From Rhyzopertha dominica (taxonomy: Eukaryota; Arthropoda; Insecta; Coleoptera; Bostrichidae), in assembly GCA_025024175.1 (NCBI GenBank), contig QCXZ01000041.1, positions 4,955,786 to 5,019,785 on the forward strand: a DNA stretch of 64,000 bases, given 5' to 3'. Shown in pieces: positions 1-12,100 of this stretch; positions within the stretch are counted from its first letter, which is position 1; each line of letters starts with the position of its first letter. A program made the translations under genes and the position numbers. Below the pieces are notes generated by a model that saw only the letters and a program-made list of their open reading frames with translations, made no database searches and had not been told where the DNA came from.

Positions 1-2039
1 GTGAGCTATAGAAATTTTCGGGTTTTTCTGCATTATCCCAAATATTTCGGTAAGCCCCATCACTTCATCCCTCGCAACAAGCTTATAAATAGTTGATAAT
101 GTAACATAAGGTAGCCGTAGCACATTTCGTTCAAGAAAAGGCGACTGTAGTACGGAATCAGCCAAACAAAACGAAGAAAAGAACTAAATGCGATGATTTA
201 AGACTTACATGATTTCGTTGGTAAAAGAATTTGACGCAGTATATCTCCCAGGAATCACAAATATAATAATAAATAACTTATCCGTAGCATGACACAAAGC
301 AAACTTTAAGAATATGCATAGATAGACATACTTAATTTTTGATATTTAAATTTGATTTACCAAGACAGGACAGGAATACTTGGCCATAAGATAGTGAAAA
401 TATCATTGTGCCTTATGTTATATTATTTGATTATTCTTATTTTGATAATAATGTGTATCATACAGAGACGTAGAACAGACCTATTGATTTATTTATAACT
501 AACACGCACGTTTTATTTTTTAAATATAATATCGGCAAAAGCAACAAATTCAAACTTTGTGCTGAACAGCGAGGGAAGAAATCCCATTTATAATAACATT
601 ATTATCACTTATTATAACTGTCGGCACAAAATCAGTTATTACTGTATAGTGTATGATTCATTTTGGTAATATATGGCAAGTAGGTATTTCGCATCAAGAG
701 GCGCATTTACATATTTATCATTAAAGAATATATCTAAAAAAGATTCCAGCAATTACTGTGTTTCTAAACCAAAACTCATGCAATAACGAATATTAGAAAG
801 CTTATGGTATTTGTTTACCCGGTAGCATATCTGTTAGGCAAACAAATATTACTCCGTCTCAACAGCACCACCCTGTGGTGAAAAACATTAGCTAGTTTTA
901 AGAACTTCGCTCCGAACCCAGAGAATAGCCTCTCCCAGGTCGTTTCATTTTCAAAGTCCCCGACTGTACATGTGTGTGTGATGATCGCGAGACGGAAAAA
1001 ATGATCTTCGAATTTTTAGTAAATAAATAACGACGAAAGGTAAATGACATCTCGTGAAAATTTTTTAGGTCAGATAGAGTTTACTTAGCTTTTCTTTGTT
1101 GATTGGACTCTTTGTGAACCACGTCGTTTAACTTATGCATCAATATAATTACACATTTTACAAGTTAGATAGTAGATTTTTTGTTTCTTGCTTGCACACA
1201 ATGAATGTATAAGGTCATGATGGATGCTGTATTGAATGTAGTTGTATAAATTACTCAACTCTGCTTGTCTATAATCAATATGTCCAAAGACAACTTTAGA
1301 TAAGAGTAATAAGATTTACGTCAAACACCTCCCTACTCGTACTTCCAGGAGTCCACGATGCGGTTTCCAAATTATGAAATTAAACCCGATTGCTCGTTAT
1401 CGCTGAAGATTATTCAATCAGCAGAATTCATCTGCCATAATTTCCAATCCGAGGCATTTACGTTAAACACAGTACGCTTCGGTTGGCCGATGAAGTTTTC
1501 CTATTAATGCACGGCAAAGTTAGACGGACTAGTCAACAAAGCCGTGTTCGCCCAACTAAATCTCCATGCGGGAAAATAATTACGGTGGCACGGGGAAATT
1601 TCTAAAGCCACCATCCGAAGCGCCGTAATCAGGATAACATCGTTTGCGGCCGCGATTACACATCGAAGAGACGAGGCATTTAAGCAACGGTAGATTGAGA
1701 GCGTATAATGGCGCGAATCCAGGGCTTAAATATATTTTCGCAACTACCAAAACATATATTAATTGTTTTATTGAAAAACAGACAAAGTCCACATGGTCTA
1801 TGGAACCATTTGGATCTTTCCGATTAAAAAGCACAATCAGCATGTGACGACTGCACAGATTAACTTAAAGAAGCAAACAAGATAGCACTGCAGTTCGTCC
1901 ATTAGTTACCTGATCAAATAGCGCAAGTAAATTTAGTCTATTTTCAAAGCTAACGCGACAGTTTATACATAATGATAATTAGCAATCTTTTGACAAGACT
2001 TGATCTTAGCGAACGGACGATCTAGACACCCTTAAATCA
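1..2039. other. Unassigned AT-rich DNA
   Basis: I see no convincing gene here. Short overlapping open frames on both strands around 1580-1847 have no recognisable domain and lie opposite each other, as expected for chance frames. A transposase fragment may begin near the right edge. Confidence 0.6.
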
Positions 2040-4161
2040 AGGCTATGTAAAAAAGCAATCGATCGAGACTTTGAGGGTTTTATTGCACAACATAGGATTC
2101 AGGTGGAGGAGAACTCAAATAATCTGAAAGTGCTAATCGAAAAGCACGACATTATATTATTTTGAATTTCTTATTTGGAGAAAATAAAATATTTCCGAAG
2201 TAGAATACACCAGTTGTATATCTGGGAGAAACTTACCTGCGTAGCAGTGGCGGCTCGTCCGGGTCGGCAGGGTCGGCACTGCCGACCCAGAATTTTGATC
2301 GAAAAATTAATTTTTTTTCGTATTTTTATGTAAATTTTGTTTTATTATGTTCAGATATCTTAAAACAGTTGGAGCGTATTTTTTTATATTACCATCAAAT
2401 TAATAATTAGCCAAAATCACATTTTTACGGGTTATCCCAAAAAATTTACGCTACTCGGCATCCAAGCCCGTGATCCAAGCGCTGGGTCGGCAGACCGCAT
2501 TGTATAAGGAAGCAATAGCATCGTTTTCCTATGAGCTGAACAAAGACGCAACCCTGCGCGCATATTGAGTCCTGAGGCGAAAATCGAGACTGCATTGCCT
2601 GGGGCCGGCAGACAGCATAAAACGTTAAAACGGACTTCATCATTTATTTCAATTATTTCAATTTTTTTTAATCAACCAATTATAGTTCTGTTTTCTACTG
2701 AGTATTACAAATTATCTGATTGACACCCTTTACATGCTTACAGTTTTTTTATAATCATAATTTAATTTTACGTATATATGTTTTTATTGAAGTTATTAAA
2801 GGAGGCCCGACATTCATAATCGTCGGATTCCGAAAATTAATTTTGACATGTACATTATATATATAGTTCAATACTGAAATCACGAAAAACTACCCGAATG
2901 TTCTACGAAATTTTTCATTTTCCCAAGATTATTGTAAGAGCTATCCTCTTAAATAAACAATTTTAAGCAGATACCTTCAAACATTTAACAGAATTAATTA
3001 AATACATGTTATAAATTTAGTCAATCTGAAATCATTGAAGAATTTCACACAAAAAGAAAATAACAAAATAAGTAAGCGCCAATACCCATATAATCGCTTA
3101 ATGCTGTCTGCCGGACTTCCGAATACATCTTCGGATGGGCTCGACATATATCGACTTCTCCTCTCCGGTGTAGCACAGGTGCACGCTTAACGTTGAAATT
3201 ATGTAGCTAGTTGCCAGATTAGGCTACTTGTTACCAAATGAACTATCTTTTTAACTTGCGGCGACATGAAAATTTACAGAAGTAGCAAGTAATAAACAAC
3301 AACTACGAGTATATACAAAATTATTTACTAATTTATAAATAAATAATATTGACTACCTAGAGTGGACCAAAGTTTTTACTGCCGACCCAATAGAATTTGT
3401 CACCAGCCGCCACTGCTGCGTAGTGGACACACTTCGTCAAAATATTGGACGGATGATTCGCCAAAGGGGTATATGTCCAAAGGTCAGAGGCTTATAATCA
3501 TACACGCACGATGGGAAAAGGGGTTACCTGGATGCCTATTAATGTTCAAGTCGGGAACAAAAAGTAGTGATTACCATTCAGAAATGAATTCTGGTAATTA
3601 CGGAAAGCGGCTGGAAAACATGTTAATCCCCAATTTGCCAAGGAATTCGATCATTGCTATTGATAATGCACCGTACCATAATGTATAAACAAATCCAGCA
3701 TCGGCGTCGAATTCCAAAAAAGCAGATATGGTGCGATGGCTTACGGATCGTAACATTAATTTCGATCCAAACAGTTTGAAACCAAAACTGTACGAAATTA
3801 TTAAAAATAACGAAAAGCGCCATGTAACTTCCAAGTTTGACAACTTCTTACGAAGTCATGGACATACGTTTTACGCTTACCACTCTACCACCCGGATTTG
3901 AATCCCATCGAGTTAATTTTGGCCACAGTAAAACAACGTTGGTGCAAGAAATGTCACGTTCAAATTGGATGACGCAAGGATGATAGCCGCAGAAGAATTC
4001 AGAAAGATAACACCCGAAGATTGGAAGAAGCGCTGTGACCACGTGAATAAAGTAGAGGACAAATATATGGAACACGAAGTGTTTGTTGATAATCTCAGTG
4101 AAGTAGAACCTCTAATTGTTAACTTACAAGATATTAGTGACAGTGACTGTGATAGTGATTA
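2040..4161 (+). pseudogene. DD82E-type IS630/Tc1/mariner transposase, copy A, broken
   Basis: This is a decayed DDE transposase of the IS630-Tc1-mariner superfamily, the enzyme that cuts and pastes its own element. The N-terminal part (about 2040-2236) shows a WRRTQ-like stretch and reaches the first catalytic block, where the Asp has become Gly (LGET). A hAT-type insertion (2245-3415) cuts the frame right after this block; the frame resumes at 3424 with GHTSSKYW. The second Asp block is IDNAPYH (Asp codon 3662-3664). The final block is LNPIE (Glu codon 3910-3912). The 245 nt between these two codons equal 82 residues minus one base, so spacing is DD82E with a 1-nt deletion. A TAA stop follows the second Asp block. 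The acidic tail ends SDSDCDSD at 4161. The assignment to a DD82E group is from known family spacing; the breaks are seen directly. Confidence 0.8.
2245..3415. mobile_element. Non-autonomous hAT-type element with 8-bp target duplication
   Basis: The element starts CAGTGGCGGCTCGTCC and ends AGCCGCCACTG, giving an 11-bp terminal inverted repeat of the hAT type (CAGNGGCG). A perfect 8-bp target duplication, CTGCGTAG, sits at 2237-2244 and 3416-3423, which is the hAT signature. The GGGTCGGCAG motif recurs near both ends and inside (about 2260, 2275, 2485) and may be a subterminal transposase-binding repeat. At 1171 bp with no long frame, it must have been moved by a transposase made elsewhere. It lies inside DD82E copy A. 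Confidence 0.88.
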
Positions 4162-4251
4162 GATAGTGCATATGGAGCTATGTATTAATTCTCTTCATTG
4201 TATAATGTTGTTTCGCTTGTTTTCTTTTTCATTTACATTTACAATAAAAAT

Positions 4252-4821
4252 AGGTTCCTAAAGCACCAGTGGCGAGCACTGGGGTAATGCAGACCATCGC
4301 ATTTTAATAGAACTTATAGGTCTGAGGATTTTTAAACAAAACTAATACAGTTTTGTATTCTCAAATCAATTGTAAATAAAACATGTCTCTTTAAAGTTTG
4401 CCATAAAACGACTCAATCGTCCCTAAAAATTGATTTTTTGATTGAAAAACAAATACCATTATTTTCTGAAATCACAAAAATGTTATTGAAACTGACAACG
4501 CTTAAAAGTGATGGAAAACACAATTTTAAAACCTTTTTTCGAACAAATTTTTTCCGACCACACTTTGTTTTGATATACCTACGTTGAAGTTCAATTATAA
4601 AGTTCACTTTTTAATTCAATGTAGTGTTTTTCAATCAAAAAAATAATTTTTAGGGACGAATGAGTCGTTTTAAAGCAAACGTCAAAGATAAACGTTTTAT
4701 TTAGAATTGATTAAAGATTACAAAACTGTATTAATTTTGTCTAAAAATCCACAGACCTAAAAGTTACTAAAAGGGGGGATCTGCATTACCCCAACGTACG
4801 CCACTGGTGCTTTAGAAACCT
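4252..4821. mobile_element. Foldback (long inverted repeat) MITE
   Basis: The two halves are near-complementary over about 200 bp each: the left arm AGGTTCCTAAAGCACCAGTG matches the reverse complement of the right end, and the match runs on through GGGGTAATGCAGA and the TTTTTAGGGACGA region. A hAT-like CAGTGGCG/CGCCACTG core lies at 4267-4806, but the 8 bp outside it are inverted copies, not direct repeats, so the arms extend further out. There is no coding capacity. It follows the 3' end of DD82E copy A and may have inserted just past it. Confidence 0.75.
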
Positions 4822-6178
4822 CCCGATTACTTCTTTTTATTGTACTTTCTGCCGTTATGATTCTCACCAAATTTGAAATTGATATCTTTTATATTTCAGG
4901 AGTAGTCTTAAAGAATAATTTTTAAAAATTAAATTTCAACACCCTGCATATAAAAAAGCGTTTTCGGGAATTGTTTTATTCGAAAAAAGTTTTTAGAATT
5001 GGATTGTCTATCACCTGTCGTCAAACGCTGTCGGTGTATTTCGAGGATACCCTGTATAATAATTTGTTAAGGTATCAGGCGATATAGTTTATTAAAAGGA
5101 GTTATTCTTTCAATTCTTTGAAAATATATATCATTTTTTATTAAAAAAAATACAATATAAGTTTAAAAATACCTCTACTATAAATTTGTGCTAATTCGAG
5201 TCGTCAAACGGGATTTTAGAGTTTTGTCCACCTAAATCGATTATTTTGCCCACTGTGCGGCCAACGTAAGAAAAACAGCAGCAAGAGCGTAAAAGAACGA
5301 CGACTTCCCTAAAATCACATGTTAGAATTTGCCGTTAAAGTGATATGCACAACTATCACTAACAGAAAACAAACCAGGTTATATTTATATTATAAAGTTA
5401 CCCTTGCTACTACCGAACACGTACACGTTACATTACTGCTGATAATATAAGAAATGTATGATATATTGAGCCCGGTGTGCTTTTAATCACGTGACATTCT
5501 ATAACCGTCGCCTTCTTATGCTGGAGCTCCCGCACCATCCATATTCAGTTTTATTAGATACTTAACTCCAGCAAAAAGACCTAAAATAACTAACACACAA
5601 TATTACAAATTTGTAGCAAAGAAAACCACGCAGCACCTGCGTTTGTCATGAACGCTGAAAGCATGCACACAATATGCAATGTCGTATCTTTGCGATTTTA
5701 TTTAATAAACGGTTCCCAAGTGAAACATTAAACTGAAGAGATGTATCCCATTCCTTCCGCATTCAAAGCTGTTACGTGATCCGTGACAAACGAATTTCTT
5801 GTGTTCCCCGGCTTACATTCAGAGATGGCCCTTATTTGTCTGAAACCGAATCGACCTCTACGCGCTCTAAATTCAAATTACCCCTTATTTTCATCTCGCA
5901 TTCGCAGCGAGTAAGATTTATGTAGTACGGCGCAGTCCTTCGTTTCACAGCCTTGGAAACCAAGGCCGATGTTCCGAGCAACAAGTTAGTGGAAGATGTA
6001 TGGCCGTTCACAATTACCCATTCATGTCTGCTTATTTTGTCTCAATTACGAACTCGCAAATTAGGTGTAAATATGCCTTCTTGATGAAGTATGACGTTTC
6101 TAGTTTGGTCACGCGAAAAATTAATTTAATAAAATTGTATTCATGGTAGGTAGCTTTCATCCAAAGGACAACTGGAAC
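4822..6178. other. Unassigned DNA with a CACCCTGTAT-type repeat
   Basis: No gene is visible. Near 4940 and 5050 the motifs ACACCCTGCATA and ATACCCTGTATAAT resemble a repeat seen again near 35946 and 36046. About 5450-5960 is more GC-rich than its surroundings but carries no recognisable frame. Confidence 0.5.
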
Positions 6179-7386
6179 CAGTGGCGTAACTACCGTTGCT
6201 CCATGTGTTCCATGGAAACCAAGTGGCCCCAAGGCTTGGGGTCGAAAAAAAGTGTTAAAAGAAAAGAATGAACCGTAAATTACTAGCCTACCATCACTTC
6301 GTCTTTACATCTCTTATTTCATTGAATAACATCCACCTACATTCCTCGGATGTAATTTAAACTTCTCGGAAATACTTTTCTGTAATACCTATTCGCTATA
6401 GACTCTAGACAATTTTATTTAGGGAGTATCAAATATCCAACGTGTTGCTGTCAATTGTCTTTCTCATAACCTATCAATTTTATTGTTTCATGCGCATAAG
6501 AAGGTTGGCTGTACTTGATTTCAGGTCAGGGTCATCGCATTTTTCTGTCAGGGTCAGTACAACCTAAAAATCGGCTGAAGTTGAGAAGTAAAAGAAAAAA
6601 TGCCCAAAATGTATGTTTTTTTTTTGACGGTCATAAACAGTAAAGTTATGAGCAATGGAAGTAGTGAAGGTAAATACTGACATACAAATTTTTCCACTCT
6701 GTAGTTAGAACGCCAGTTCCATTTCATATTTGCTACGCTGTAAAATGCATTTAAGTTTTGTGACAGATCAACTGTAAAACGCTGATAGTGTCAATTCTGA
6801 TCAGAACCCCATTTGTTTCAGAAATGACCACGTTTCGATTCCCAAAAAAGTCGATAGCGAAAATCGTGTCACGATTATAAATAAAATTTTACCAGAAAAA
6901 TCAGAAGAGGTCCTCCAGTGCTTCCCGTCAAAGATTTTATATCTAATTCATTGAGTATTAGTGCAGTGCAGTGCCTTTTGTTTGTTTATGAAATTCAAAT
7001 GGTCGACATTAATGTGGTTTCTTTAAACGTAACAATGTACTCATACACATACGTTTCCTAAATCCAAATGATGTCAACAACTTTTCCAACAATCCATCGT
7101 TTTTATAATTGGCAGAGATCATTATGAAAATCGTCAGCTTTTTTTTAATCAGTGCTTTTGCCTTATTGCCTCTTTTCTAAATGAAAAGATTCGTTGGCAA
7201 CTGGCTTCAGAGACTGGCTAGATTTGCAGAAAGAAGCCTGGACACCAGTGCAAAAATTAACAGTTTGTCGTGTTCAATATTTGATAGGTGGCGCTTAAAC
7301 CTAACTGTAGGTTCTGAATTTTAAAAAAATAATTAGAGGCCTCATCTCCCTCCGAACACAAATTTTTGAACGTAGTTACGCCACTG
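6179..7386. mobile_element. Non-autonomous hAT-type element
   Basis: The left end CAGTGGCGTAACTAC is matched by the reverse complement of the right end over 15 bp, and both open with the hAT-type CAGTGGCG. The flanking 8-mers are ACTGGAAC and ATAGGAGC, identical at 5 of 8 positions, which could be an old target duplication but is not decisive. The 1208-bp interior holds no long frame. The GC-rich segment just inside the left end is typical of insect hAT MITEs. Confidence 0.7.
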
Positions 7387-9574
7387 ATAGGAGCTATAGA
7401 CTTCATCATTTACTGAGGAAACACACGCAAGTTCATATCAAAAGCAAACACTGGCACTCTCTCTATTGTAATGTTTGCTTCACCCTATTCTATAGTCAAT
7501 ATTTGCCTTCAGAATTGTAATTCCTCAAAATTACAAAGCTCTCGAAGCGAAACTAGTTGATACTGCTCTGTTACACGTGCGGCGACTAATTATTGCAATG
7601 CTATACAGTAATAATCAGAGAGGCGAACGTGTGGTATCCTAATTGCTATTAATTAGTTAACCATTTCCCTTGTCTATCAAACAGATGACATTAATTACCG
7701 AACGTAAACCATAGATACAGATACAAATCTTATTGATTTATGCCCAAAGCATTTAAAAAAAAGGGAACCTCATTTCACTTTGGTATTTGAAACCACAATG
7801 TATTTATAAAAACGAAAATATTGGAACCTTCAGACTCATTTATATTTACGTAAAAGATGTGGCAGTCGAGTGTCCATAGCCATGTTTAGCAATATACACA
7901 AATCCTGAACCTCAAACGGTCCAACCGACAGCAGGTAAAAATGTGTCAGCCGCAAGCGTTTTGTTTGTCACCGTCGACCTGTTTGTTGTCAGATGAGAAA
8001 GATATTTGAAGCAAGTAGCCTGTTTTCTGACATATACTTTTCAGAAACGACTCTGGAAAGAGAACTAATAATACAATTGAAACATTAAATAAAGCTGCAC
8101 CGGAAGGTCCGACTCGTCTCAGGCTCCAAGTGGTCTAAATGGTTTTTTGCTTTTTGGTGTCATTTTGTGACAATGCTTATAAAATTGTCAAGAAATTCCA
8201 GTAGAATTTCCAATATAATAGATATACAGTTCACTAGCTCCTGGTCTAAATAGACCAATTATCAAAACATATGGACCACTAAACTGAAATGATGTTTTAA
8301 ATGCATCTGTAAACAGCAGCTGCCGGTATCGATTTATTAGCATTTATTTGCGACTTGTAGCTTTCTTATTGAAATCACGGATAGAAGTGGTCAAGTAATA
8401 TCTAATTATCATTTAAAGCAAAGTATGTCTCGTAACAAATTTGTATAGTCTGGCAATAAATAGCTGCACATTTAAAGTCAAGCGACAGAGGAAATTACGA
8501 GAGCATTACGAAAAGTTTCAAAAGAAAATGAAGTTATTCTTATCCTGAATAACCCGGAAGTATCTCTCTAAAATATCTTGTAGTACCTTAGTATTCAACT
8601 TCAACAAAAAATTACTTTCATTCTTGTTTTGAAACAACTTACATTAGAAGAAACAACATGGATAAAGTGGAAGTCTACTGCTATCACACGATAGTAAGCT
8701 TAAATGTTTCAAAGCAAGGTCCGGAATGACCACGTTTCTTGTGGCATAATGGCAATGTTTACAAATATGATTACATCGTGTAAGGTATTTTTACACCCCA
8801 ACAAGTCGATTGAACTAAAATATGTTTCAGCAAAGCTTTAAGTGTTAAATAATTATGTCGCAGGGTTAACTCCCATTACTTAATAAAAAAAGAGAACTAT
8901 TATCCGTGTACATTGCGATGGACTTGAGGATTCACATCTTTAGGGATCAACTTTACCTAATTCAACAAATTTCAGGATTTTTCGCAATTCTTCAAAGCCC
9001 GAGGATATTGCGAAAGCTTAAAGCCGACAGGTTGTTAATCCAGCGCTGCAGGAAAGCACCTTGCGGAATTTCGCTTATATAAATGATAACCCGACAGGCC
9101 CCACAGTATTACCGTGTCAAGCCAAAGTAATTTAAGCTAAATGGAAACGCGTGGGCAGATGTTTCGGTTCACATCCCCGTATAAACTCCGCGTTCCCTCT
9201 GCAAACTGCATCGCGATTCCGGTACTACCTTGGGTCAAGATTACGTCATACCGCAGTGTGGACTAGACACGGAATAATTCAAATCACTTGGAAACTCATT
9301 AGGACGGAATTGCTCTGGATCTGAAGCGCCACTATATTCCAAACAATCTTTTTTTAGTCCAGCCCAACATGCTTTAAGGCTTAATTTTATATACATTATC
9401 CGATTTTATCTTGGAAAAATGTTGAAACCAAAAAAAACTAAATTTTATCTGTGTTACATAATTATTTCTGCGTCCATCTAACGCTCAAAGCCATTCCTTC
9501 AAGAAGATTAGATAGCAAGATAGATCGAGTAGCATACTTGCATTAGTGATTAGGGCTGGCGAGAGGGAAAGATA
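7387..9574. other. Unassigned DNA
   Basis: I see no gene, RNA or clear repeat. Around 9010-9300 base composition rises in GC, but no frame or motif supports a function. Confidence 0.5.
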
Positions 9575-9606
9575 CGAGGCATGTTTTTTAAGTAAGTACC
9601 GTTTTG
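9575..9606 (+). repeat. Mariner left terminal inverted repeat
   Basis: This 32-bp sequence is a perfect inverted copy of 10861-10892 and is preceded by TA. It would be the transposase binding and cleavage site. Confidence 0.95.
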
Positions 9607-9736
9607 CGATTCCGCCGCCGCAGCGCTACGGTCGGCGTTCCGCGCATGCGTGCTGGTTACCTACATCTCTTGTCTACGCACTGACGCCATTACAGTTTGA
9701 TTCTTCATTGTATACGTTGTTTACTGAGTGTTTAAG

Positions 9737-10794
9737 ATGCCTCCGACAATCGTGAGTCCCGCCGATTGTGAAGTACGGGCTGTTATACGATTTCTTAGTG
9801 CTAAAGGCGTAAAACCGATCGATATTCATCGTGAGATCTGTGACATTTACGGACAAAACATTATGAGTGATGGAATGGTAAGGAAATGGGTGATAGCATT
9901 TAAAGATGGCCGCACAAATGTGCATGATGAAGAACGGAATGGGCGTCCTTCGGTCGTTAATGAAGATTTGGTGCAGAAAGTGAACGAAAAGGTGAGAGAA
10001 AACAGACGCTTTACAATTTCATCATTGTGCGACTGCTTTCCTCAATATTCTCGTAGCGTTTTGTATCGCATTGTGACCGAGAACTTGAATTACCGGAAAT
10101 TGTGTTCACGTTGGGTTCCGAAAATGTTGACGGATTTGCACAAAAACCAACGTTTAGGCAATGCATTGACTTTCCTTGAGCGGTACCACAATGAAGGTGA
10201 AGATTTTTTAGACCAAATTGTTACTGGTGACGAAACATGGGTGGCCTACGTCACACCAGAATCGAAACAACAATCCATGGAATGGCGACATTCATCATCA
10301 CCCAAAAAAGTGAAGTTTAAGCAAACAATTTCTGCCCGGAAAATCATGTGCACAGTTTTTTGGGACAGAAAAGGAGTATTGCTAGTGGAGTTTCTGCCTC
10401 GTAATGAGACAATCAATGCAGCGTCTTATTGTAAGACATTGAACAATCTGCGTCGTGCAATCCAGAACAAAAGACGTGGCAAGTTGAGTAAGGGTATCGT
10501 TTTGCTGCATGACAATGCCCGTCCACATGTGGCTAATCGGACCAAAGATCTCATCAAATCTTTTAAATGGGAAACTCTAGATCATCCTCCATACAGCCCT
10601 GATCTGGCGCCCAGCGACTACCATTTGTTCCTGCACTTGAAGAAACACGTCTTCAAGACGATAACGAAGTCGAAACATTTGTGATACAGTGGTTAACAAG
10701 TCAGGCGGCAGAATTTTATGAGGAGGGTATTCAAAAACTGGTGCCACGTTATGGCAAGTGCCTCAATATTCACGGAAATTATGTAGAAAGGTAG
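9737..10794 (+). pseudogene. Mariner transposase, one late frameshift
   Basis: The product is a DD34D transposase that would bind the 32-bp terminal repeats and catalyse cut-and-paste transposition in the nucleus. I start at the ATG at 9737 (MPPTIVSPAD); an in-frame ATG at 9728 is also possible. The N-terminal paired-like helix-turn-helix region covers about residues 1-110 (DGMVRKWV, GRPS). Catalytic blocks are TGDETW, LLHDNARPH and HPPYSPDLAPSDYH, with 34 residues between the second and third Asp. After LKKH (about 10640) a small deletion shifts the frame, so this reading stops at 10684. The expected C-terminus continues in another frame (DDNEVETF ... IHGNYVER) to the stop at 10792-10794. 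The catalytic triad is complete; only the C-terminal tail is lost, so activity is doubtful. Confidence 0.93.
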
Positions 10795-10860
10795 ATTAAG
10801 GTACAGGCTTTCATGTAAGATAAAATTATTGCAATATCTTTGCACGTCTTTTTTTAATTC

Positions 10861-10892
10861 CAAAACGGTACTTACTTAAAAAACATGCCTCG
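10861..10892 (-). repeat. Mariner right terminal inverted repeat
   Basis: This is the perfect 32-bp inverted copy of 9575-9606, followed by the TA duplication. Confidence 0.95.
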
Positions 10893-10894
10893 TA

Positions 10895-11699
10895 TATTCG
10901 AGCTGAAGATAGAAAGAGAACAACCCATTTTTCGAATAAGAACATTTTCCAAAATATCGGTGCAGTAATTATGGAGTGGACCTGTTTTGTAAAATAATTG
11001 TGGCTCTCTTTCTATGGTTTTCTCGGATGGATCTTTCGCTCTCTCCTGGATCCCAGCCTTAAGGTTTTCGCAGTCGTGGTACGTACGGGTAGATCATTCC
11101 GTATTAGTTGTCCCTGGTCGTGGGGCTATCGTTTCGCTCGCTGTTATAGCGAGCATCTTCAGCGACGAGCTCATCGTAGGAGTAATTATCTCCGTTACGA
11201 CCGATGATGGTCAGCGCAATTGGATCACCAACCCACTTCGTAGAGTTACGAAAACCCGTGCAAGTTGAACAACCGGTTGATCGGCTTTTGTCACATCTTT
11301 GTTCAGGAAGGTTCTGCAGTTAGTAAAGTTTGCCTAAATTGGAGTGTTACTTCATTAGCAATGTGCTTGTAGCGATGAAGTTTTTTTACATTCTTCACAA
11401 TAGGGTTGACTGTCCCTGGCCTTTGGCTATACAAACCTGTAATTGTTTACAGTTTTGATCCTAATCCTCAATTTTGCATTTTATAGGGTAATAGTAACGG
11501 TCTGACGGAAGAATAACTACATAGTTACTTGATAACTACTTATTAAATTTAATAATTTTATAAAAGCTACAATTTTTCTGTAAGTATATTAACTTCAATA
11601 TTATTTACTAATGTCAACTCTTCATATTTTATTACATCTTCTACACATGACACTGTTACTACGCATATTTGATTACATATAATATACTGAAATATTTCA
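10895..11699. other. Unassigned DNA, possibly retroelement-derived
   Basis: No gene is recognised. The stretch 10998-11280 is richer in GC than its surroundings and contains a strong hairpin with a hammerhead-like core on the minus strand (11132-11162). It might be a Penelope-type terminal fragment, but I cannot show that. Confidence 0.4.
11132..11162 (-). ncRNA. Hammerhead-ribozyme-like hairpin motif
   Basis: On the minus strand the order is CTGAAGA, one T, a perfect 7-bp stem (GCTCGCT/AGCGAGC, loop ATAAC), then GAAA. This matches the conserved hammerhead core CUGANGA - stem II - GAAA, except for one extra base before stem II. No convincing stem III or cleavage site is seen, so self-cleavage is unproven. 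Related motifs lie at 11775, 31597, 37981 and 53708. Confidence 0.35.
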
Positions 11700-11774
11700 A
11701 ATATTTTTTTGGGAAAACGGCACGGGTGTTTGGGCTAAATTAAGAAATGGATTTTTTAACTTTGTCTGTCTATA

Positions 11775-11802
11775 TTTCGAGCCAAAATCGGCTCTTCGTC
11801 AG
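11775..11802 (-). ncRNA. Hammerhead-ribozyme-like hairpin in Penelope 3' region
   Basis: On the minus strand: CTGACGA, one A, a 5-bp stem GAGCC/GGCTC with loop GATTTT, then GAAA. Flanking bases TGTC and GACA could form a short stem I. Terminal repeats of Penelope-like elements are known to carry hammerhead ribozymes, so the position fits. Stem III is almost absent (four bases between GAAA and the stem I partner) and one base is extra before stem II, so this may be inactive or need dimers. Confidence 0.4.
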
Positions 11803-12100
11803 GACACTAAAATTAAATACATAACAGGCATTTTTTATAATTAAACTTCTTAACACTTACTGTTAACTCCAAATATAAAAGGAAACAAAACGACGAAAAC
11901 ATATAACTTTGGGAAAGAATAAACTATTATAGAATGCCGTATGGCAAAACTGAATAAATAATTAATAGGTGTCCAACCGCGAAATTGACAAAACTGACAA
12001 AATTTTTCGACATAATCAAGGATAGAGTTGTTGAACAAGCTTAAAATTCATGTGCGATTTATCAAATATAAATATTATTTAAAAATTCTATATATAAATT

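Larger units (their letters stand above)
9575..10892 (+). mobile_element. Mariner element (DD34D), nearly intact
   Basis: This is a complete 1318-bp mariner. Terminal inverted repeats at 9575-9606 and 10861-10892 are perfect over 32 bp (outer end CGAGGCATG). The element is flanked by TA on both sides (9573-9574 and 10893-10894), the invariant mariner target duplication. It encodes one transposase on the plus strand. Perfect repeats and a nearly full reading frame suggest recent arrival relative to the other elements here. Confidence 0.95.

Noticed and set aside
1580..1847. Overlapping frames on both strands
   Set aside because: Mutually antisense, short and without recognisable domains.
11132..11162. 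Calling a functional hammerhead ribozyme
   Set aside because: An extra base before stem II and no clear stem III or cleavage site; recorded only as a ribozyme-like motif.
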